NCBI RefSeq assembly: GCF_003675855.1
Contig: NZ_RCIH01000007.1
Coordinates: 124,001-188,000, forward strand
Origin: Halostella salina
GTDB taxonomy: Archaea > Halobacteriota > Halobacteria > Halobacteriales > Natronoarchaeaceae
Direction of reading: 5' to 3'
Length of the DNA: 64,000 nt
Below the pieces are notes generated by a model, which ran no database searches, was not told the DNA's origin, and was given only the letters and a program-made list of their open reading frames with translations. The position numbers and the translations under genes were made by a program. Below, piece by piece: positions 58,971 to 64,000 of this stretch (positions are counted from its first letter, which is position 1; each line of letters opens with the position of its first letter).

Positions 58971-59492
58971 TTAAACTACAGTTACAATAGACAAAGTTGC
59001 CCAGAGAACGGCTAAGGATACTGTAATTGTATGACTTCTTTCTCTTGCCCGTAACTGAACTCCGCGCGATAATTTTTCAAGTTCAAGCGTAGAAGTGGGG
59101 CTCCAAGGTTCCCACCGTAGCAATTCATCTTCATCTCCTTTTTCTTCGATATATAGTACCCCATTGTCTCCGATACCGTGCTTCATACCAAAGCCGGTGA
59201 ACTCACCCAGGTCTCTTGGGCGGCCAACTGCCAAACAAATACGCTCTGGATCCCCGCTATACCCAAATGCTACCCCTGCAGCTTCAACTAACTGCTTAAA
59301 CCCGGTCTCTCCTTGCTCAATATAAGTAAGATCGACATCCTCGTATTCTTCTCGAACTTCTCTAAGCTGCTTGACTCCTGTTACTGCTCTCCGTGTGAAA
59401 AGAGAATACTTAGGATAAAGAATTGGAGCTGATACAACAGTGAGCGAGACTAGTACAGTAGAAATCCGGAGTAATGTTTCATCTGCTACCAT
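58971..59492 (-). CDS. Membrane-anchored protein, unrecognised
   Basis: A 173-residue protein with a hydrophobic segment at each end (~residues 8-30 and ~155-172), so the ~120 residues between them probably face one side of the membrane. The middle contains G-E-T-G-F-K-Q-L-V-E-A-A-G-V and G-F-G-M-K-H-G-I-G-D. AT-rich DNA; convergent with the zinc-ribbon gene. Confidence 0.65.
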   Translation of the reverse strand: MVADETLLRISTVLVSLTVVSAPILYPKYSLFTRRAVTGVKQLREVREEYEDVDLTYIEQGETGFKQLVEAAGVAFGYSGDPERICLAVGRPRDLGEFTGFGMKHGIGDNGVLYIEEKGDEDELLRWEPWSPTSTLELEKLSRGVQLRARERSHTITVSLAVLWATLSIVTVV

Positions 59493-59557
59493 CGTAACAG
59501 ATTAAATATATAGAGGATCCACTTAGGCGTGTTTCTATAGTAGAGTTAGGTGCGGTC

Positions 59558-59584
59558 TGTCGTAAACCCCGGTGTTCTCCGACA
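59558..59584 (+). repeat. 9-9-9 dyad, site 2 (candidate recombination site)
   Basis: T-G-T-C-G-T-A-A-A, nine bases, then T-C-T-C-C-G-A-C-A. The right arm is identical to site 1 and in the same orientation; the left arm matches at the outer five bases and the last base. Spacer length is the same. Confidence 0.5.
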
Positions 59585-59647
59585 GCAGTAGATACGATAT
59601 GTCAATTCCCAATCTATACAATCCTCGCTTTTGAGTCTTGACTAAAG

Positions 59648-60247
59648 ATGAGGGATCGGTTAGTGGAACTTGCAGAACGTATTTTCGATGAAGTCATCGC
59701 TCCCCTAGCCGAATTGGATTCTATTCTCGGTCTTCAAGGATGGCTAATTGTATTGACACTCGTGGTGTCAGGGATGTCTTATCGATCCCAGAAACGAGCG
59801 GGGATACGCGAAGCAATTGAGCAACTTGATCCTCGGCATGTCCAGTACAGAGTTACATCAGGGGCGATGAGTAGGAATCATTCCCGCAATGTTCAGGTCA
59901 GGGCAGGTCTAAATAGTTTCAGCGTTCTGAAAAGGCGATCCAAAATATCATTCATTTCAAATCGGGTTAATGACCACGCAGATAGAGTGGTAGAACATTC
60001 TGTACCACCATATTATCTGACGATATCTGAGAAGCAGACTGGCCGTGTTCGGACGTTAGAAGAACGGATCATGGAACACGAGTTGATTGAATCAGTGAAT
60101 AGAGAGAAGTCACAACTCGTGGTTACATGCTCAACGAATAATCCAGTGGAGTGCCGCCAAGTTGCGAACCATGTATTGAACGAGCATGACCACAGTGAGA
60201 GAAATCCTATCCATCGAGAAGACTTCCGGCCTTGGCCCGACCCATAG
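59648..60247 (+). CDS. Membrane-anchored basic protein, unrecognised
   Basis: A 199-residue protein with one span at ~residues 28-45 (L-Q-G-W-L-I-V-L-T-L-V-V-S) and a soluble C-terminal part with many Arg/Asn/His residues, unusual for a halophile. The tail (H-E-L-I-E-S-V-N-R-E-K-S) is helical. AT-rich. Family not recognised. Confidence 0.65.
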   Translation: MRDRLVELAERIFDEVIAPLAELDSILGLQGWLIVLTLVVSGMSYRSQKRAGIREAIEQLDPRHVQYRVTSGAMSRNHSRNVQVRAGLNSFSVLKRRSKISFISNRVNDHADRVVEHSVPPYYLTISEKQTGRVRTLEERIMEHELIESVNREKSQLVVTCSTNNPVECRQVANHVLNEHDHSERNPIHREDFRPWPDP

Positions 60248-60285
60248 CAGAGACCCTCGGCAAAAAACCTGAAATCTGCCGGAGA

Positions 60286-60537
60286 CTACGAACTCAGCCA
60301 GGGTACGTCCTCGTTCTTTCCTACCGGCGTCAACAACACTGTCCCGGTCTCCGCGTGATACCCCACAGCCAGCGTCGACCCTTGCTCCAGGCCGTGCGTA
60401 TCGCGTATTTCTGATGGGATGACGCCGTAGATCGACCCGCTCCGGCACTGCGCCGAACACGTCCCGAACGGCGTCACAGCACTATCGTCAACCACCGCTT
60501 GCGCGGCCCTACGTTGTGCGGTCATCGCTCCCGACAT
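60286..60537 (-). CDS. AbrB/SpoVT-like DNA-binding protein
   Basis: An 83-residue protein. The C-terminal half G-S-I-Y-G-V-I-P-S-E-I-R-D-T-H-G-L-E-Q-G-S reads as the AbrB swapped-hairpin fold, ending V-L-L-T-P-V. Start M-S-G-A-M-T-A-Q is used; the ATG at 60525 is also possible. GC-rich, marking the end of the AT-rich cargo. Divergent from the late block. Confidence 0.7.
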   Translation of the reverse strand: MSGAMTAQRRAAQAVVDDSAVTPFGTCSAQCRSGSIYGVIPSEIRDTHGLEQGSTLAVGYHAETGTVLLTPVGKNEDVPWLSS

Positions 60538-60687
60538 ACACAACAACCAACGCACGGCAGGGGTAAAAATGGTGAGACGACTGGGGAGACGACCCCCCAT
60601 ACGGTCGGCCCTTTACCCCCACCCATACCCCTTTCTCCGACATGGTCACCAACGACCAGGGCCGCGTGGAGGTGTTCGGATCCCCGG

Positions 60688-61446
60688 ATGCCTGAGGTAG
60701 AATTCGGCGACCGAAGCGCGGCCAACGCGTTCCGCGACGACCACGAGGAGCATCTCTGCAGCAAGGACGACCGCCGCAAGAAGACGGTCACCATCGCCCC
60801 CGACGCCCCCGAGCGCGTGCTCGATGAAGCGGCAATCAAGGCCGGAAGCAGCCGCGACGAGCACGCCAGCAGGGGCGGGCAGGCCCCCTTAGAGGAACAC
60901 GAGAAGCAACGGATCGACTTCTCCGAGGGCCGCGCGTCGGTGCCGCACGCCCGTTCGGTGAAGGGGCTGATGCTCGACGCGGGCGTCTCCGACTGGGTCG
61001 CGCACTACGACCCGACTCTCACCGTCGACGAGCACCGCGACGTGGCCGAACGAGCGGCCACCGAAGGGGGCGGCAAGCGCCTCGACGCGGAGATCTCGAC
61101 CGACGAGCGCCTCTCCGAAGTCGAGCAGCACCTCGACGGTCAGTGCGACCACGCCGCCGACCACTGCGAACACGGCGACGCGGAGGCCTGCGAGTTCCTC
61201 TCCGAGCAGTGCGGGCTCTCCGAGGCCGAGGTCGACGCGATCCTCGACGACTCCGACGAGGTGCCCGGCTACGTCTACGGCCTCAAGAACAAGCTCTGGC
61301 AGCAGTACCAGATCGCTATCTCGGAGTCCAAGGAGGCCGCGGCGGCCATCAACGAGATCAACCGCCAGTTCGGCCGCGACCGAACCGCGTTCGAGGAGCT
61401 GGGCGACCGGAAACTCACGCCCGACGACATCGACTGGAACACATGA
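60688..61446 (+). CDS. Acidic Cys/His-containing helical protein (B late block)
   Basis: A 252-residue acidic protein starting M-P-E-V-E-F-G-D. The middle has C-D-H-A-A-D-H-C-E-H-G-D-A-E-A-C, a possible metal site, and the rest is helical (K-N-K-L-W-Q-Q-Y-Q-I-A-I-S-E-S-K-E-A). No family recognised. Overlaps the next ATG by 4 bases. Confidence 0.65.
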   Translation: MPEVEFGDRSAANAFRDDHEEHLCSKDDRRKKTVTIAPDAPERVLDEAAIKAGSSRDEHASRGGQAPLEEHEKQRIDFSEGRASVPHARSVKGLMLDAGVSDWVAHYDPTLTVDEHRDVAERAATEGGGKRLDAEISTDERLSEVEQHLDGQCDHAADHCEHGDAEACEFLSEQCGLSEAEVDAILDDSDEVPGYVYGLKNKLWQQYQIAISESKEAAAAINEINRQFGRDRTAFEELGDRKLTPDDIDWNT

Positions 61447-62081
61447 CAACCGGCTACTTTTGCCCCGTCGAGGGGTGCGAAAGGCACAGACAGCGAAGCG
61501 ACGACCCCCCTTTCGACTCGAAAGAGTCGGTCCAGGGCCACATCAACGCGATGAGCGACGACGCCCACCGTGAAGCCCGGAAGAAGGGGGAGACGACCCC
61601 CCTCGAAGCCGGGGACGGCGATGGGAACGACGACCCACCCGCCGACCCCCCTGGCGAGGGGGGTGAAGGCCCCTCCGAGGGGGCTGAAGGGGGTGGATCC
61701 GAGACGACCGCGACTGACGACCCCCAGAAGGGAGGGACGGAAGGCGAAACCGAGGCCCCTGAAGGGGGGCTTGAAACGGAGGACACCGACGACATGAGCG
61801 ACGACGTGAGCGACCAGTGGGGCACAGGCAGCGGCCAAGGGGTCGAAGGCAGGGACGGCAAGGGGAACGGCGACCCCTCCGACCCCCCTCGGAAGGGGTC
61901 GAGCAAGGGGGGTATCCCCTGGGTCGCAGTCGCTACAGCGGGGGCCGCTGTCGGCCTCGCCGCGATCTTCCTCGGTGGCGAACCGGACCAAGGGACCGAC
62001 AGCGTCGAGGTCGACAACCCGACCGAACAGAGCCCCGACCCGAGCGGCCCGATCTCCCGTGACGGGGGTGGGCTCCAGTGA
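61443..62081 (+). CDS. Zinc-finger, acidic linker and tail-anchored protein
   Basis: A 212-residue protein. N-terminus C-P-V-E-G-C-E-R-H ... V-Q-G-H-I-N-A resembles a C2H2 finger; ~100 residues of Gly/Glu/Asp/Pro linker follow; a membrane span lies near the C-terminus (W-V-A-V-A-T-A-G-A-A-V-G-L-A-A-I-F). The DNA carries many runs of 5-6 G or C. Confidence 0.65.
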   Translation: MTTGYFCPVEGCERHRQRSDDPPFDSKESVQGHINAMSDDAHREARKKGETTPLEAGDGDGNDDPPADPPGEGGEGPSEGAEGGGSETTATDDPQKGGTEGETEAPEGGLETEDTDDMSDDVSDQWGTGSGQGVEGRDGKGNGDPSDPPRKGSSKGGIPWVAVATAGAAVGLAAIFLGGEPDQGTDSVEVDNPTEQSPDPSGPISRDGGGLQ

Positions 62082-62602
62082 GCGACGACGATCTCGAGGA
62101 GGAGGTCGAAGGGGCGGACCCCGAGCCCGAGGAGCAGACGGAACCGGCGGCCCCTGACGACGCGGACGGCCCCGACCTCGACGACGAGGACATGGTCGAG
62201 GTGCCTGACGACGTAGCCGAGCAGGTCGCCGACGCCGACACGGACGAGGAAGCGGACGACGAAGAAAGCAGGGACGACGACGCCTCGCCGGCCCCCTCAC
62301 CGGCAGCGGACGCTGACGTTTCGCTCGGCGACGTGTACTGCAACGCCCTCGGAATGGGAGCGACAGTCGCCAAACAGGAGTACGGGGAGGGCGTAGGCGA
62401 CTTCGAGACCACGATGGACCAGTACGCGATGATGGCCCGGCAGTGCGACCTCGACGCCTACGTCGACCAGTGGGCCGCCGAGCACGGCGGCGCGGAGATG
62501 ACGCCCGCGCAGGGCATCCTCGTCGGCACCGCGATGTTCGCCATGAGCGTCGCCGCGTCCGACAGCCAACTCGCCAGCAACGCGATGGAGGCCGCAACAT
62601 GA
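62078..62602 (+). CDS. Acidic plus helical protein (B counterpart of 48257)
   Basis: A 174-residue protein from a GTG overlapping the previous stop by 4 bases. Residues ~1-80 are nearly all Asp/Glu/Ala; ~85-174 are helical (Y-C-N-A-L-G-M-G-A-T-V-A-K; G-I-L-V-G-T-A-M-F-A-M-S-V-A). The build and position before the helical partner and ATPase parallel provirus A. Confidence 0.65.
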   Translation: MSDDDLEEEVEGADPEPEEQTEPAAPDDADGPDLDDEDMVEVPDDVAEQVADADTDEEADDEESRDDDASPAPSPAADADVSLGDVYCNALGMGATVAKQEYGEGVGDFETTMDQYAMMARQCDLDAYVDQWAAEHGGAEMTPAQGILVGTAMFAMSVAASDSQLASNAMEAAT

Positions 62603-63141
62603 GCAACCCGATGAAACAGCAGATGGCCCGCCAGTTCGTCCAGTCCGACCAGTTCGAGGCGATCCTCGACATCTTCACCGAGATCGAAGAGGAGACCGTC
62701 GAGTCCGTCCAGGGCGTCGCCGACGCGGTCGACGGCGTCGACGGCGTCGAGGAGATCCCCACCGCCGAGGACCGGAAGGCAGTCCTACAGGAACTGGCGC
62801 TGGCAGTCATCTCCGGCGAATTCCCGTCGTGGTACGTCGAGCGCCTCGCGCCGGTCGATAGAAGCGAGGAGGCGGCCGAGTTCGTCGGTGCCGACCCGGA
62901 CGCGCTCGCCCAGAAGTGGGCCGAACGCCTCCGTGACGAGGACATCGAGGGCGACGACCGCGAACTGGCGACCGCCTACGTCCGCACGCGCTACGGCCTC
63001 GACAGTTTCGACGAGTTCGTCTCCCTGGTCGTCGACTGGGACGAGGACCGCGTCGAGGAAACGATGGAGGCCGTCGTCGCCGGGGGCTTCGAGCGCGCCC
63101 AGGAGACGGCCGACGCGGCCGCCGACGAGCTGGACGGATGA
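62599..63141 (+). CDS. Helical protein before the packaging ATPase (B)
   Basis: A 180-residue all-helical acidic protein (M-S-N-P-M-K-Q-Q-M-A-R-Q-F-V ... W-A-E-R-L-R-D-E-D). Overlaps both neighbours by 4 bases. It holds the same place as provirus A's 47823 gene and is probably the same type of partner protein. Confidence 0.6.
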   Translation: MSNPMKQQMARQFVQSDQFEAILDIFTEIEEETVESVQGVADAVDGVDGVEEIPTAEDRKAVLQELALAVISGEFPSWYVERLAPVDRSEEAAEFVGADPDALAQKWAERLRDEDIEGDDRELATAYVRTRYGLDSFDEFVSLVVDWDEDRVEETMEAVVAGGFERAQETADAAADELDG

Positions 63142-63923
63142 ACACGGCGTTCGGCGCGAAGACGAACTGGGGGAAGTCCTACGGCGCGCAGGCCTACACC
63201 GAGCGCAACGCGCCGGAGGTCGACCGCGTCATCATGGTCGACTACAAGGACGAGTTCGGCGGTCTCGTCGAGAGCGGCCTTCTCCAGCGGCTCACCGTCC
63301 CGCCGGGAACGACGAACCTCGACATCGACGACTGGCACCGCATCCTCGACGGCTCCGGCAGCCTCCAACTGGCCCGGAAGGGCTGCACGGACGAACAATG
63401 GCGCGAGGCTATCGCGCCGCTTCTCGTCGCGCTCTCCCAGCGTGACGAGACGGTGTTCATCGTCATCGACGAGGCCCACCGGCTTGCCCCCCAGCGAGGG
63501 AGCTACCCGAACGCCTACGACACACTGGCGACGACGTGGCACGGCGACGGCATGATCGTCGTCTGGGTCACCCAGCGGTGGGCGAAGCTCGACGAGGACA
63601 TCGTTTCGCAGTGCCAGTCGAGCCTTCTGGGAGGGTTCCGCTCCCCGGCGGACCTCGGAAAGATCGAGAGTGTCGAGTACCCCGTCGAAGTCCACCAGTC
63701 GACCGCCGACCGCGTCGACGTGCCGCTCCCCGACCAGTTGCTCGTCGACGGCGAACCGCTCACGCTACGGCGCCATACTGACGACGCCGGGCACACGGTC
63801 GGCTCGGAGTGGATCTACAGCGACGACACCACCCTCAGACGCGTCGACTCCCGCCAGTGGGAGCTGCAGTCGACCCACTACGGTAGCGATAGGAAGCGAA
63901 TCAAGCACCCGTTCGAGGACTAA
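63138..63923 (+). CDS. A32/HerA-type DNA packaging ATPase (provirus B)
   Basis: A 261-residue ATPase starting almost at Walker A: F-G-A-K-T-N-W-G-K-S-Y-G (~residues 5-16). Walker B is V-F-I-V-I-D-E-A-H-R-L (~110), followed by I-V-V-W-V-T-Q-R-W, a typical HerA-FtsK strand with a Gln sensor. It is larger than, and only distantly similar to, the ATPase of provirus A. Confidence 0.82.
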   Translation: MNTAFGAKTNWGKSYGAQAYTERNAPEVDRVIMVDYKDEFGGLVESGLLQRLTVPPGTTNLDIDDWHRILDGSGSLQLARKGCTDEQWREAIAPLLVALSQRDETVFIVIDEAHRLAPQRGSYPNAYDTLATTWHGDGMIVVWVTQRWAKLDEDIVSQCQSSLLGGFRSPADLGKIESVEYPVEVHQSTADRVDVPLPDQLLVDGEPLTLRRHTDDAGHTVGSEWIYSDDTTLRRVDSRQWELQSTHYGSDRKRIKHPFED

Positions 63924-63924
63924 G

Positions 63925-64000
63925 ATGAGAACACGAGAGGACCTGACGCTCCGTTCCGGTCGCGCCGAGCGGTTCAGCGAGATCTGGGAGTCCATCGAGA
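63925..64000 (+). CDS. Start of next provirus B gene, truncated by the window
   Basis: M-R-T-R-E-D-L-T-L-R-S-G-R-A-E-R-F-S-E-I-W ... begins one base after the ATPase stop and is open at the end. Only 25 residues are visible; function unknown. Confidence 0.55.
   Translation, partial: MRTREDLTLRSGRAERFSEIWESIE

Larger units (their letters stand above)
52429..64000. mobile_element. Provirus B, right end beyond the window
   Basis: Begins at the duplicated tRNA-Ala end. Contents: leftward integrase operon with PCNA, rightward repressor pair, AT-rich cargo (56.0-60.25 kb), and a rightward block of acidic/helical proteins leading to a packaging ATPase, paralleling provirus A's late genes. The right boundary and any capsid genes are outside the window, so its completeness cannot be judged. 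Confidence 0.7.

Noticed and set aside
60642-60695. 17-codon frame before the provirus B late block
   Set aside because: Too short, and its stop region merely overlaps the next ATG; no independent support.
61275-62945. A 556-residue minus-strand frame
   Set aside because: Antisense to the provirus B late block; Arg/Pro/Ser-rich composition is not halophile-like.

Overview
The window is chromosomal DNA from a halophilic archaeon (class Halobacteria). It is GC-rich. The proteins are strongly acidic, many genes look leaderless with a TATA-like box about 26 bases before the start, and the ribosomal S15, S3Ae and KEOPS Pcc1 genes are archaeal. No rRNA is present. Two tRNAs are: Arg(CCU) at 24151 and Ala(GGC) at 36978.

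Bases 1 to about 36.9 kb are host core genome. From the left they hold a cut-off glycosyltransferase, a winged-helix regulator, an SPFH/NfeD membrane pair and a nosLDFY copper-maturation operon with no nosZ in sight. Metabolic and housekeeping genes follow: pyruvate kinase, Met-tRNA synthetase, a VTT membrane protein, MfnA-type decarboxylase, PEP synthase, a PhzF-like protein, a phosphoribosyltransferase, MTA phosphorylase, an HD hydrolase, a peroxiredoxin and TatA. tRNA-Arg is followed by a 660-base spacer with duplicated tRNA 3'-end fragments. A seven-gene type IV pilus operon comes next (24888-34138); its ATPase carries an unusual acidic, repetitive C-terminal tail of over 400 residues. The S15 / RecJ-like / Pcc1 / S3Ae operon closes the core.

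From tRNA-Ala to the end of the window the DNA is accessory and looks like two adjacent proviruses. Provirus A (about 37037-52441, 15.4 kb) is bounded by a 13-base direct repeat of the tRNA-Ala 3' end and has its tyrosine integrase next to the right repeat. Its long leftward operon has a small A32-type packaging ATPase, small membrane proteins, an adjacent small/large capsid-like pair, a 16-residue tandem-repeat protein and a lectin-like fold. This layout is that of tailless, membrane-containing icosahedral haloviruses (SH1/SNJ1 type, order Halopanivirales). Two phiH1-like repressors and a cluster of AT-rich operators form the lysogeny switch.

Provirus B starts at the same repeat and runs off the right edge. 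It has a homologous integrase facing that of A, in an operon with a sigma-4-like HTH protein, a PCNA sliding clamp and a zinc-finger protein. Two more phiH1-like repressors and a second, differently built packaging ATPase module (60688-63923) follow. Between them lies a conspicuously AT-rich cargo block (56.0-60.25 kb): a rhomboid-like protease, several unrecognised membrane proteins, a zinc-ribbon protein and a compact 194-residue tyrosine recombinase. Two direct copies of a 9-9-9 base dyad flank part of the cargo and could be sites for that recombinase. This possible cassette system is the most novel signal I found; the tandem provirus pair and the provirus-encoded PCNA come next. All family assignments are from reading motifs; no database search was run.
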